Positions 19,824 to 27,362 of a DNA stretch of 38,116 nucleotides are shown here, in pieces. The notes beneath the pieces are model-generated. The model was not told the origin of the DNA and searched no databases. It worked only from the letters and a program-made list of their open reading frames with translations. The position numbers and the translations under genes are program-made. Each line of letters starts with the position of its first letter. Position 1 is the stretch's first letter. Source of the DNA: Aeromonas schubertii (lineage in GTDB: Bacteria > Pseudomonadota > Gammaproteobacteria > Enterobacterales > Aeromonadaceae); assembly GCF_000820105.1 (NCBI RefSeq), contig NZ_CDDB01000024.1:1-38116 (forward strand), in the 5' to 3' direction.

Positions 19824-20180
19824 CGAGTCGTGTTGTCCATTCCCTGAACAGCCATGCTCCCTGCAATCCCTGACTATTTCCTTTCCTTAGGAATTTCCCC
19901 TTCCCAATCCTTCGGGGTGTCCGCAGCCTCCTGGCCTGGCTACCATCCTGGTAACCGCGCTCTCTCCATCCTGGAGGTGTCCCTTAACGCTTCCAGCGTG
20001 TCCCTGTTCATCCGTGAGGCATGTCCATCCTGAACATGCTGACTCTTCCTGAGCCGGTCCAACCGCTTCCAGCGGGTATCCTGTCATCCCTGGGTTGCTG
20101 CATCCTGAGCAACTGTATCCGTCCTGGATACTCCATCCTGCCTTGGAAACCGAACATCCATCCGGTGCTGCTTCCCTATG
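19789..20180 (-). ncRNA. csrB: CsrB-family regulatory RNA, copy B
   Basis: The minus-strand transcript is about 390 nt, close to E. coli CsrB (369 nt). It holds more than 30 GGA triplets. Many sit in loops of short perfect hairpins: TACCAGGATGGTA, CTCCAGGATGGAG, CATGTTCAGGATGGACATG, GTATCCAGGACGGATAC, CCGCTGGAAGCGG and ACGCTGGAAGCGT. The segment GGGACACCTCCAGGATGGAG is nearly the same as in E. coli CsrB. It ends in a strong terminator and has the promoter TTGTGA-16-TAGTAT. Short plus-strand ORFs here (20021-20230, 20178-20495) lack ribosome binding sites and simply read the repeats, so they are not genes. The expected role is sequestration of CsrA. Confidence 0.94.
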
Positions 20181-20186
20181 ACCCTC

Positions 20187-20214
20187 ATACTAAGGATTAC
20201 GACGCTTCTCACAA
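20187..20214 (-). promoter_or_regulatory. Promoter of CsrB-type RNA copy B
   Basis: Minus strand: TTGTGA (20214-20209), 16 bp, TAGTAT (20192-20187). It sits just before the first GGA motif of the RNA, with the same 16-bp spacer as copy A. Confidence 0.65.
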
Positions 20215-20282
20215 GGGGGCTTTCGGGTAAAGAAAATTTGAGGAAGCCAATAAAAGTTACCATCCTATTTTTAGGCCTTAAA

Positions 20283-20295
20283 AATCAGTTGCTTA
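20283..20295 (+). promoter_or_regulatory. Predicted IHF site upstream of copy B
   Basis: AATCAGTTGCTTA fits WATCARNNNNTTR at every position. It is centred about 100 bp upstream of the -10 box, matching the position of the copy A site within 2 bp. Confidence 0.65.
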
Positions 20296-20360
20296 TTGTC
20301 CTTTTCGGCAATGTTCCATTACTTTGGAAATGGTTTGCGCACGCACCGAGACAGCACCTT

Positions 20361-20389
20361 CTCACATGGGGTATGGCGAATGTCTCACA
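20361..20389 (-). promoter_or_regulatory. Predicted UvrY/GacA upstream activating site, copy B
   Basis: On the minus strand TGTGAGACATTCGCCATA (20389-20372) is followed by a second TGTGAG, giving a direct repeat of TGTGAG with a 23-bp period. The 18-mer differs from the copy A site by one base. The rest of 20390-20494 shows no further feature that I can name. Confidence 0.6.
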
Positions 20390-20494
20390 ACTGGCAAATG
20401 GCCAGGTTTTTCCCTCAACTGCCAGTGTTAATGACTACAAAAAAGTTAAATGCCAGCGTTTGATTTTTGTACTGTCGGCGATGTGCAGAGGATA

Positions 20495-20522
20495 AATGAA
20501 GGCGCCTTGAGGCGCCTTCATT
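20495..20522 (-). terminator. Perfect 12-bp inverted repeat, likely terminator of the 50-aa gene
   Basis: AATGAAGGCGCC, TTGA, GGCGCCTTCATT is a perfect stem-loop 26 bp after the stop of the small minus-strand ORF. The following minus-strand bases (TATCC) are not a strong T-run. It separates that gene from the CsrB copy B control region. Confidence 0.6.
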
Positions 20523-20547
20523 GAGGGGTATTCGATGATATGCGCTG

Positions 20548-20700
20548 TTACTCGATGCTTTCCTGTCGCTGCAGAGCGATCAATGTCTGCTGCTCAAGCA
20601 GGGTAAGACCGAGTTCGTCGCAGGCTTGTTCGAAGCTCAACCCCAGGTGGCACATCATGATATCGATTGCTGGCAGGTAGTTTTTCATCATCTCGTCCAT
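20548..20700 (-). CDS. Small protein of unknown function (50 aa)
   Basis: This 50-residue frame starts at ATG 20700 with a strong ribosome binding site (GGGAGAAGGG, about 4 bases before) and ends at TAA 20548. The product begins MDEMMKNYLPAIDIMMCHLG and ends LLEQQTLIALQRQESIE. It is acidic and probably helical. The middle (GLSFEQACDELGLTLLEQQTL) looks like a small helix-turn-helix-like pair of helices, but I do not recognise a family. It is followed by a perfect hairpin and is divergent from yhhN. Start signal, composition and terminator together make it a likely real gene. Confidence 0.65.
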   Translation of the reverse strand: MDEMMKNYLPAIDIMMCHLGLSFEQACDELGLTLLEQQTLIALQRQESIE

Positions 20701-20858
20701 TTACCCTTCTCCCATGGTCCTTCTTATGCCCGAGTGGGGGGAGGAGAGGCAATTAGACTTTAGGCGAAGTTCAGAATTGGGCTCTGCCACCGCAGGAGCG
20801 TTTTTGTTAGGCTTGGACTCAATAATCATGAGTCGGTGGTGGCAGGAGAGGCACAAGC

Positions 20859-21485
20859 ATGTTCTTGAGTGTGATGATCGTGGCGTCGGGTTGGTGGCAT
20901 ATACGCTCTGCCTATGACGGGAGTCAGCGCCAGTTTTATCTCAGCAAGCCGCTGACTATGGTGCTCATCATAGCCCTGGCCTTTGGATACAGGGGGCTGG
21001 ATCAGGACGGTTCACACGCCTGGATCCTGCTTGGTCTCCTGCTTTCGCTGGCTGGTGATGTCTTGCTGATGATGCCACGGGATCGCTTTATTCACGGACT
21101 GATCGCCTTTCTGGTGGCACATCTCTGCTATATCGTCGGATTTGCACAAGGCCCCCTGGTGCTCAAACTGGTCGACGGGCTGCTGCTATTGGCGGTGGGC
21201 GGGATGATCTTCGGCATCTTGTGGCCTGGGCTGTCCGGTATGCGCCTGCCCGTGCTTGTCTACATGCTGACCATTATAGGGATGGCCTGGGTTGCTGCCG
21301 GCGCCTGGCATGCCTCCCTGACGGCCGGAAGCGCTGCCGCGCTGGCGGGAGCCCTGCTCTTCCTCTTTTCGGACAGCATGCTGGCACTGGATCGCTTCTA
21401 TCGCCCCTTTCCCCAGGCTACCGCGCTCATCATGAGCAGCTATTTTGCCGCCCAGTTTCTGATTGCCGCCTCTATGGCCGGCTGA
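20859..21485 (+). CDS. yhhN: YhhN-family membrane protein (lysoplasmalogenase-like)
   Basis: This is a polytopic inner-membrane protein of 208 aa, the same length as E. coli YhhN, with about seven hydrophobic spans. The family (YhhN/TMEM86) includes lysoplasmalogenases, which cleave vinyl-ether lysophospholipids; the bacterial role is less clear. Conserved pieces include LLGLLLSLAGDVLLMMPRDRFIHGLIAFLVAHLCYI, with Asp and His inside the membrane region, and LLFLFSDSMLALDRF near the end, whose Asp residues are typical of the family. GGCAGGAGAGGCACAAGC precedes ATG 20859. It converges with plsB across a hairpin. Confidence 0.85.
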   Translation: MFLSVMIVASGWWHIRSAYDGSQRQFYLSKPLTMVLIIALAFGYRGLDQDGSHAWILLGLLLSLAGDVLLMMPRDRFIHGLIAFLVAHLCYIVGFAQGPLVLKLVDGLLLLAVGGMIFGILWPGLSGMRLPVLVYMLTIIGMAWVAAGAWHASLTAGSAAALAGALLFLFSDSMLALDRFYRPFPQATALIMSSYFAAQFLIAASMAG

Positions 21486-21491
21486 AACAAA

Positions 21492-21513
21492 GGAGCCTCC
21501 ATTCGGAGGCTCC
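21492..21513. terminator. Terminator between convergent yhhN and plsB
   Basis: GGAGCCTCC, ATTC, GGAGGCTCC is a perfect 9-bp stem. On the minus strand it is followed by TTTGTTT, so it fits best as the plsB terminator. On the plus strand the tail is ATCATCT. Confidence 0.8.
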
Positions 21514-21518
21514 ATCAT

Positions 21519-23945
21519 CTAATTGCTGGGACAACAGGCACGTATGGTGCGCTGTACCTTGCTGCTGAGCAGGGGGAGCACATTGTCGGCCAGAGCCTGG
21601 AAGCGCCCCAGGTCCGGTTTGCAGGCGGGATCCAGATAGCCTTCGCTGCGGAAGGTATGAATGAGGGTGGTGAAGAGCTTCTGGTCAAAGAACTCGGGGG
21701 CATTAATACCGTGCAGTGTTCCCATGCGTTCGGCCATCATCATGGCATCCGCTTCCAGCTGCTCGGCCTCGATGGCGGGGTGATCCAACAGCCGGGTGAG
21801 GACGATAGCATAGCGCTGCAGGGTCTCCTGAATGCTTTCGGCCAGCAGTAGCAGGCGCATCTGGTTACCCGGGTTGACCCAGTATCCTCCCTCCCGCTCG
21901 GTGATCAGCTGCTGCTGGGCAAAGACGCGCAGCAGGCTGTCGATAAGCTCGGGCAGGTCTTGCTCCTCGAAGTGGAGGAACAACTCATTCTTCAGCAGGG
22001 GATAGATATCCACGCAGCGACCGATGAGCTCACTGCGGCCTATGCCTTCGCACCGATCGATCAATGCCGCGACCAGTGAGGGGAGCGCCAGCAGATGGAG
22101 CACATTGTTGCGGTAGTAGGTAAGCAGAATTGCCTGATAGCGATCCAGGCTGATGATCTGGCCCAGTCTGTCCTCGCTCACCTGTAACTTGTTGAGCTCC
22201 AGGGCCTGATCCAGCAGTTCGGCGGCACTACTCTCTGGAATGGTGTTGTAAGGGCCATAGGGTACCTCGCGCAGCAGGGTCAGATAGGTCGTGATCTGTG
22301 CCTCGAGTTCATCCCGGGTGAGGGCATGGCGCTCGGATGCCAGCAGGGCCACGGCACTCAGAGTGAGGCCATTGACCGCCGCTGCCGCATTGATACGGGT
22401 CATCAGCAAGTCGGCCAGCTGATTGACGGTGGGGGCCATCCACTCGGGGCGCTCCTCTTTTCCGACATGCTCGCGCCATTCGGGAACATGCTCGCTAAGG
22501 TAGTTGTTGAGGGTCAGCGGCTCTCCGAAGTTGACGAAGCCCCGGCCGTAATTGCGCAGCTTCTTCAGGATGCCGAGCACCTGCAGGAAGCTCTCTTTTT
22601 CCTTGCGACTGCCTTGCAGCTCTTTGTGATAGGTGTTGACCTCCATCACGTGCTCGTAACCCAGATAGACGGGGACGAAGGTGAGGGGACGGTCGAGACC
22701 GCGCATCATGGCTTGCAGGGTCATCGCCAGCATGCCGGTCTTGGGCGGCAGCAGACGACCGGTACGTGAGCGTCCTCCTTCCGTAAAGAACTCGACCGAA
22801 TAGCCCTTGGTGAAGAGCAGATTCAGGTATTCACGGAAAACGGTGCTGTAGAGGGGATTCCCCTTGAAGGTGCGCCGGATAAAGAAGGCGCCGCCGCGTC
22901 GGAACAGGGGGCCGGCCGGCCAGAAGTTGAGGTTGATCCCTGCCGCAATGTGCGGCGGTACCATGCCCTGGTGATAGATGACGTAGGAGAGCAGCAGGTA
23001 ATCCATGTGGCTACGGTGACAGGGCACATAGACGATCTCGTGCCCCTCCTGGGCCAACTGTCTCACCCGCTCGGCACCATGCACCGACAGGCCGCGATAG
23101 AGTTTGTTCCAGAGCCAGCCGAGGAGACTTTCGCCGATACGGATGAGGCGATAGGAGAAATCGGAGGCGATCTCATCCATGTAACCGAGGGCTCGCTTGC
23201 GAGCCTTCTCCTCGCTGAGGTTATCGCGGCTGGCCTCTTCCCGAATGGCGTTCTGGATAGTGGCCGAGTCGAGCAACTGCTGAAACAGCAGGTGGCGATT
23301 GGGGAGCTTGGGACCGGTGGCGGCCAGCTGTTGCCGGCCAAAGTGGACCCGTGCAACCCGGGCCAGCTTGTGGGCGATAGCCTGGTCAGTCCCGTGCTTG
23401 TCGGCCATATAGCGCAACGAAACGGGAGGGGAGAAGCGCACCAGATTCTCGCGTCCCTTCAGGGCCACGATCAGCGCCTTCTTCAGCATGTTGGGCGCCA
23501 GCGCACTGATGATATTGAGGCTCGACACCTCCTCTTCTTCACGTCCCGGGGCACGCCCCCAGAACAGGGTCACCGGCACTAGCTGGATGTCGAGCTCGGG
23601 ATCCTGCTTGTGCAGGTCCAGCAGTTGCTGAAACTCCTGGAGGAAGGGCAGGGGTTTGGTTCGCGAGCCAAACAGGGGAGGGGGGCGATCCAGGCAGACG
23701 TAACGGGGCAGGGGGCGTCCCGCCAGCTCGAGAGGCGTGAAGGGGCCGGGCAGGCCCAGATCCGCACAGCACTGCTGAAGGGTCAGCAGATCCGTGATGG
23801 AGCTGGTCTTGAGGGCGAACACTATGGGGCGCGCCGGATCCAGCTTGAGCTCAGCGATGGGGTTTTCCGGCAGGCTCTTGTGGTTAACCAGCCAGTTGAT
23901 CGGCCACTGAAGTGCGGCGCGGGAAATTCTCTGCCCAAGGGACAT
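21519..23945 (-). CDS. plsB: Glycerol-3-phosphate acyltransferase PlsB
   Basis: PlsB is the inner-membrane enzyme that acylates glycerol-3-phosphate at position 1, the first step of phospholipid synthesis. The 808-aa protein is the size of E. coli PlsB (807). The catalytic HX4D is H310 to D315 in CHRSHMDYLLLSYV. Further acyltransferase blocks are GGAFFIRRTFKGNPLY, FFTEGGRSRTGRLLPPKTG and TFVPVYLGYEHVME. The frame stays open upstream through lexA on the other strand. ATG 23945 is chosen because AGAGGAGAAG precedes it and the length then fits the family. It is divergent from lexA, as in E. coli. Confidence 0.97.
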   Translation of the reverse strand: MSLGQRISRAALQWPINWLVNHKSLPENPIAELKLDPARPIVFALKTSSITDLLTLQQCCADLGLPGPFTPLELAGRPLPRYVCLDRPPPLFGSRTKPLPFLQEFQQLLDLHKQDPELDIQLVPVTLFWGRAPGREEEEVSSLNIISALAPNMLKKALIVALKGRENLVRFSPPVSLRYMADKHGTDQAIAHKLARVARVHFGRQQLAATGPKLPNRHLLFQQLLDSATIQNAIREEASRDNLSEEKARKRALGYMDEIASDFSYRLIRIGESLLGWLWNKLYRGLSVHGAERVRQLAQEGHEIVYVPCHRSHMDYLLLSYVIYHQGMVPPHIAAGINLNFWPAGPLFRRGGAFFIRRTFKGNPLYSTVFREYLNLLFTKGYSVEFFTEGGRSRTGRLLPPKTGMLAMTLQAMMRGLDRPLTFVPVYLGYEHVMEVNTYHKELQGSRKEKESFLQVLGILKKLRNYGRGFVNFGEPLTLNNYLSEHVPEWREHVGKEERPEWMAPTVNQLADLLMTRINAAAAVNGLTLSAVALLASERHALTRDELEAQITTYLTLLREVPYGPYNTIPESSAAELLDQALELNKLQVSEDRLGQIISLDRYQAILLTYYRNNVLHLLALPSLVAALIDRCEGIGRSELIGRCVDIYPLLKNELFLHFEEQDLPELIDSLLRVFAQQQLITEREGGYWVNPGNQMRLLLLAESIQETLQRYAIVLTRLLDHPAIEAEQLEADAMMMAERMGTLHGINAPEFFDQKLFTTLIHTFRSEGYLDPACKPDLGRFQALADNVLPLLSSKVQRTIRACCPSN

Positions 23946-24067
23946 CTGCGTTACTTCTCCTCTGAAAAGGCGGCAGGAGAATAGCAAATCACCGGCCGTT
24001 TGTCGCCGAGAGGTACGATGAGTTGCGACAAGGGGAGCAATGGCATGAGTATCGCCCCCGGTTTGTC

Positions 24068-24095
24068 TTGCCTTGGCATGCATACTGTATATACT
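24068..24095 (+). promoter_or_regulatory. Candidate lexA promoter
   Basis: TTGCCT (24068-24073), 16 bp, TATACT (24090-24095). The -10 element lies inside the first LexA box, which fits autorepression. Confidence 0.55.
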
Positions 24096-24102
24096 GCCAG
24101 TG
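24083..24102. promoter_or_regulatory. LexA (SOS) box 1
   Basis: TACTGTATATACTGCCAGTG matches the SOS consensus TACTGTATATAnnnnCAGTA with one change at the end. Together with box 2 this is the two-operator arrangement of E. coli lexA. Confidence 0.9.
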
Positions 24103-24122
24103 TGCTGTATAAAAAGACAGGT
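24103..24122. promoter_or_regulatory. LexA (SOS) box 2
   Basis: The core CTGT-N8-ACAG is perfect (24105-24120). Its centre is 20 bp, about two helical turns, from that of box 1. Confidence 0.9.
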
Positions 24123-24128
24123 GCGATC

Positions 24129-24752
24129 ATGAAACCCCTTACCCCCAGGCAATCCCAGGTGCTGGAGCTCATCAAGAGCAACATGAGTGAGACCGGCATG
24201 CCGCCGACCCGGGCGGAAATTGCCCAGAAACTCGGCTTCAAGTCGGCCAATGCGGCCGAGGAGCATCTCAAGGCCCTGGCCAAGAAGGGGGTGATCGAGA
24301 TCATGCCGGGCACTTCTCGTGGCATCCGGCTCCTGCTCGAAGAGGACGCCGCCAACGAGGAGGAGGGGCTGCCTTTGATCGGCAAGGTTGCCGCAGGTGA
24401 ACCCATCCTGGCACAGGAGCATATCGAGAGCCGTTATCAGGTCGATCCCACCCTGTTTCATCCACGGGCCGATTTCCTGTTGCGGGTGCAGGGCATGAGC
24501 ATGAAAAACATCGGCATCATGGATGGTGACTTGCTGGCCGTGCACAAGACCCAGGATGTGCGCAACGGTCAGGTGGTGGTGGCGCGTCTGGATGATGATG
24601 TCACGGTCAAGCGTTTCCAGCGCAAGGGGAGTCAGGTCTGGCTGCTGCCGGAGAATGAGGAGCTCACACCGATCGAGGTGGATCTCTCCTCCCAGCACCT
24701 TTCCATCGAGGGGCTGGCGGTTGGCGTGATTCGAAACGCTGACTGGATGTGA
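24129..24752 (+). CDS. lexA: LexA: SOS repressor
   Basis: LexA is the repressor of the DNA-damage response. It cleaves itself when RecA filaments form. The 207-aa protein (E. coli 202) has the N-terminal winged helix with [23 protein letters not shown]. The cleavage site is A89-G90 in GKVAAGEPI, the catalytic serine is S124 in GMSMKN and the catalytic lysine is K161 in VTVKRF. The frame is open upstream to 24000. ATG 24129 is chosen because it gives the family N-terminus MKPLTPRQ and lies just after the two SOS boxes. dinF, its usual partner, is 1.3 kb downstream here. Confidence 0.98.
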   Translation: MKPLTPRQSQVLELIKSNMSETGMPPTRAEIAQKLGFKSANAAEEHLKALAKKGVIEIMPGTSRGIRLLLEEDAANEEEGLPLIGKVAAGEPILAQEHIESRYQVDPTLFHPRADFLLRVQGMSMKNIGIMDGDLLAVHKTQDVRNGQVVVARLDDDVTVKRFQRKGSQVWLLPENEELTPIEVDLSSQHLSIEGLAVGVIRNADWM

Positions 24753-24756
24753 TGAG

Positions 24757-24785
24757 ACGGGGCCATGAGCCCCGTTTTCTTTTTC
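24757..24785 (+). terminator. Rho-independent terminator of lexA
   Basis: ACGGGGC, CATGA, GCCCCGT is followed by TTTCTTTTT. It should isolate lexA from the genes that follow. Confidence 0.9.
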
Positions 24786-24862
24786 CATGCCCGCCAATGC
24801 CTTCTTCTTTTATCGCGTTTCTTCATGGGGTTATCGTTAGAGGAACCCATGACCCCTCCCGG

Positions 24863-25022
24863 TTGACGGGTTTTCGTCTATATCCTTATCAAGAGGTCGA
24901 GCAAGACCCGGCGTCGTCGTAAACGCATTTACACCACCCTTTTTACGGGAGCAGGGGAGAGTGGCCCGAGGAGCCGGGCCTTGATGTCAGCCGCACCTGT
25001 GGGGTCGGCAAGGAGGACAGGT
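24863..25022 (+). promoter_or_regulatory. Possible promoter and structured leader of the 89-aa gene
   Basis: A weak promoter can be read as TTGACG (24863-24868), 18 bp, TATCAA (24887-24892). The leader that follows is about 125 nt and contains two clear hairpins. GGCCCG and CGGGCC enclose AGGAGC, and a second GCCG...CGGC hairpin lies directly before GGAGG. The layout could support a riboswitch or attenuator, but I could not match it to a known class. Confidence 0.3.
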
Positions 25023-25292
25023 ATGTCTCGCACTCATGCCCGGATAGGCTCGTTGACTCATATTACCCGTTTCATCGAGGGTAACTGGCTGACCCGGTTT
25101 TACGCTCTCTGGATTTTGCGCCGGGCTTCCGGCTGGTCGCTCTGGCTGGGTTGCCCTCGCAGCAACGTGGTGCGGCTAACCCCCTTATGGCAGCGTCGCC
25201 CCTCGGCGCAGGATGAGCGGGCTATCGTGATTCCCATGGAGGACTGGGTTGCCCGGCATCCGGACGCCGCTCGTAGAGGGTCCAGTCGTTAA
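25023..25292 (+). CDS. Small basic protein of unknown function (89 aa)
   Basis: The frame is open from 24981. ATG 25023 has the best start signal (AAGGAGGACAGGT). The 89-residue product is rich in Arg and Trp. The central segment LTRFYALWILRRASGWSLWLGC is partly hydrophobic, too short and charged for a clear membrane span. I recognise no family. Its position after lexA recalls SulA in some genomes, but the sequence does not look like SulA and no LexA box precedes it. Codon use resembles the neighbours. It is likely but not certain to be a gene. Confidence 0.5.
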   Translation: MSRTHARIGSLTHITRFIEGNWLTRFYALWILRRASGWSLWLGCPRSNVVRLTPLWQRRPSAQDERAIVIPMEDWVARHPDAARRGSSR

Positions 25293-25371
25293 GGAATGCG
25301 TCCTTTCGTGTTTCCATTCCTCTGCTGGGTTACAATGGCGCACCTCTTCTCATGCATGGTGCGCATTCCCT

Positions 25372-26013
25372 ATGACCAAATGGCGCTCTACCCTGGTGAT
25401 TGTCGCCCTTAGCCTGGTATTGGCAGGAGCCTTGCTCTACCCCACCCTGCGTCAGCCCAGCATGCCGGAGAGTGCGACCTATTTCACACCCGCACGCATG
25501 GTCAACGGTTTTACGCTCCAGCGCTCGGATGGCACCCCGTTTACTCGGGAGGCGTTGCTGGGGCACTGGAGCTTCGTCTTTATTGGCTATACCTTCTGCC
25601 CCGATATCTGTCCGACCACCCTCTCCGACCTGCGTGGCATTTACCCCGAGCTAAAACGGGTGGATGAACGTAGCCAGGTGATCTTCGTTTCGGTGGATCC
25701 CCAGCGTGATGATATGGCCCGGCTGACTACCTATACCCAGTTCTTCAACCCCGAGTTTGTGGCCGTGAGTGGCAGCCAGAGCAATCTCTTCCCCTTCGTC
25801 CGTAATCTGGGGCTGGTCTACTCCATCGTCGATGAGCACGATGCCAAGAACTATCTGGTCGATCACTCCGCCTCTATCGTCCTCATCAATCCCAAGGGGG
25901 AGATCCAGGCCGTGTTCAGGCCCGATATGGCTCCCGGGCAGCCCCCTCGCGTCTCCATGGCCAAGATGGCCAGTGATTTTGCGAAGATCCGCACTCTCGC
26001 TCTCGCCTCTTGA
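25372..26013 (+). CDS. Sco1/SenC-family copper protein
   Basis: This is a membrane-anchored, periplasm-facing thioredoxin-fold protein (213 aa) of the Sco family. These proteins deliver copper to the CuA site of cytochrome oxidase or act as thiol redox partners. The N-terminus has one membrane anchor (STLVIVALSLVLAGALLYP). The copper/redox motif is CPDIC in GYTFCPDICPTTLSDL, and the metal-binding His is in YLVDHSASIVLI. The open frame reaches back to 25249. ATG 25372 gives a typical anchor start, though its ribosome binding site is weak. It overlaps dinF by 4 bases (TTGA). No oxidase genes are nearby. Confidence 0.9.
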   Translation: MTKWRSTLVIVALSLVLAGALLYPTLRQPSMPESATYFTPARMVNGFTLQRSDGTPFTREALLGHWSFVFIGYTFCPDICPTTLSDLRGIYPELKRVDERSQVIFVSVDPQRDDMARLTTYTQFFNPEFVAVSGSQSNLFPFVRNLGLVYSIVDEHDAKNYLVDHSASIVLINPKGEIQAVFRPDMAPGQPPRVSMAKMASDFAKIRTLALAS

Positions 26014-27344
26014 GCACGCTTCAACGCCTGTGGGGTGAGCAGCGCCAGGTCCTGGCGCTGGCGCTCCCCATGTTGCTCTCCAACCTGACGGTCCCCTTGC
26101 TGGGGTTGGTCGACACCTGGGTGATTGGCCATCTGGACAGCCCCTCCCTGCTTGGAGGGGTCGCCATCGGGGCAACCCTTATCAACCTCACCTGGTGGGT
26201 CCTCGGCTTTTTGCGTATGTCGACCACGGGCCTGACCGCCCAGGCGTTGGGTGCGGGAGACGAGCACGAGATGCGGCTGTTGTTAGGCAGGGGATTGTTA
26301 CTGGCCTGTCTGTTGGCGGTCTTGTTGTTGATTGGCAAGACCCCGCTGGTTGCGGTGGCGCTGGGACTGAGCGGGGCCTCGGCCGAGGTTCAACACTATG
26401 CGGCCGAGTATCTCACTATCCGTCTCTGGGGAGCGCCCGCCGCCCTCTGTAATCTGGTGGTGCTGGGGTGGCTGCTGGGGCGGCACTATGCCAGGGGGCC
26501 TATGTGGCTGCTGATTGCCGGCAATGTATTCAACATAGTGCTCGACCTGCTACTGGTGCAGGGATTGGGTTGGCAAGTGAAAGGTGTCGCTATCGCCTCG
26601 CTGTTGGCGGACTACGCGACCCTGTCGCTGGGCATCTGGTTGGTGCACAGGCTGGTGCCGTTATCTGTGCTTTGGCGCTGTTGGCGGAGCGGGCTGATGG
26701 TATTGGCCCCCTATCGCCGCCTGATCGCCCTGAATCGGGATATCTTCATCCGGGCCTTGTGTCTGCAACTCTGCTTCGCTTTTATGGCGTTTCAGGGGGC
26801 GCGGCTCGGGGATGTGGTTGTGGCGGCCAATGCGATATTGCTCAACTTCCTGATGCTGCTCTCCTACGGACTGGATGGTTTTGCCTATGCTGCCGAGGCC
26901 ATGGTCGGCCGAGCCGTGGGGGCGCGCAGTCGCCACGGATTGCGAGTGGCCTTGCGCGATGCCCTCGGTTGGGCGCTGGTCGTTGCCCTGATGGCGACCC
27001 TCCTGTTTGCCATCGGTGGGGAGTGGATGGTGACCAGTATGACCTCCATGGACACAGTCGTCCGAGAGGCCTGTCGTTACCTGCCCTGGCTGGTGGCCAT
27101 GCCGTTGCTTTCGGTCTGGTGTTATCTGTTTGATGGGGTCTTCATCGGGGCGACCCGGGTACGCGAGATGCGAGACACCATGCTGATGGCGGTGTTGTTG
27201 GGCTATTTACCGGTCTGGTGGTGGTGGCAGGGGGCCGGTAACGGGGCCCTTTGGGGGGCGCTGGCCGTCCTGATGGTCGGGCGTGGATTGGGACAGGGAA
27301 TCTGGCTGTACCGCCTCTGGCACAGCCGGATCCTGGTCGACTAA
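26010..27344 (+). CDS. dinF: DinF: MATE-family efflux protein
   Basis: DinF is a 12-span MATE-family transporter. In E. coli it is SOS-induced with lexA and linked to protection from oxidative stress and bile salts. The 444-aa protein matches DinF in the first span (PMLLSNLTVPLLGLVDTWVIGHLDSP), FLRMSTTGLTAQA, LGWLLGRHYARGP, ALNRDIFIRALCLQLCF, GLDGFAYAAEA and WCYLFDGVFIGATR. The start is probably TTG 26010, which overlaps the stop of the Sco gene; no ribosome binding site is seen, so coupling is likely. No LexA box is visible in front of the Sco gene or dinF. It converges with trmL across 18 bp without a hairpin. Confidence 0.92.
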   Translation: MSTLQRLWGEQRQVLALALPMLLSNLTVPLLGLVDTWVIGHLDSPSLLGGVAIGATLINLTWWVLGFLRMSTTGLTAQALGAGDEHEMRLLLGRGLLLACLLAVLLLIGKTPLVAVALGLSGASAEVQHYAAEYLTIRLWGAPAALCNLVVLGWLLGRHYARGPMWLLIAGNVFNIVLDLLLVQGLGWQVKGVAIASLLADYATLSLGIWLVHRLVPLSVLWRCWRSGLMVLAPYRRLIALNRDIFIRALCLQLCFAFMAFQGARLGDVVVAANAILLNFLMLLSYGLDGFAYAAEAMVGRAVGARSRHGLRVALRDALGWALVVALMATLLFAIGGEWMVTSMTSMDTVVREACRYLPWLVAMPLLSVWCYLFDGVFIGATRVREMRDTMLMAVLLGYLPVWWWWQGAGNGALWGALAVLMVGRGLGQGIWLYRLWHSRILVD

Positions 27345-27362
27345 GGGGTGGCTAGCGTCCGG

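Noticed and set aside
19300-20180. Regular short repeats suggesting a CRISPR array or a protein with repeats
   Set aside because: The repeats are short hairpins with GGA loops on the minus strand, unequal in spacing and sequence, and flanked by a promoter and terminator. There are no constant 24-37 bp repeats with spacers and no cas genes.
20021-20495. Plus-strand ORFs of 69 and 105 codons within the CsrB copy B locus
   Set aside because: They lack ribosome binding sites, have odd composition and read antisense through the GGA hairpins and promoter; the RNA explanation accounts for the sequence better.
21519-24797. N-terminal extension of PlsB to 1092 residues, and similar extensions of UbiE, LexA, CpxA and PolA
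   Set aside because: The extra parts run antisense or upstream through other genes or leaders; internal starts with ribosome binding sites give family-length proteins.
25023-25292. The 89-aa gene as SulA, the SOS division inhibitor
   Set aside because: Its position after lexA prompted the idea, but no LexA box lies upstream and the sequence shows no SulA-like features that I can identify.
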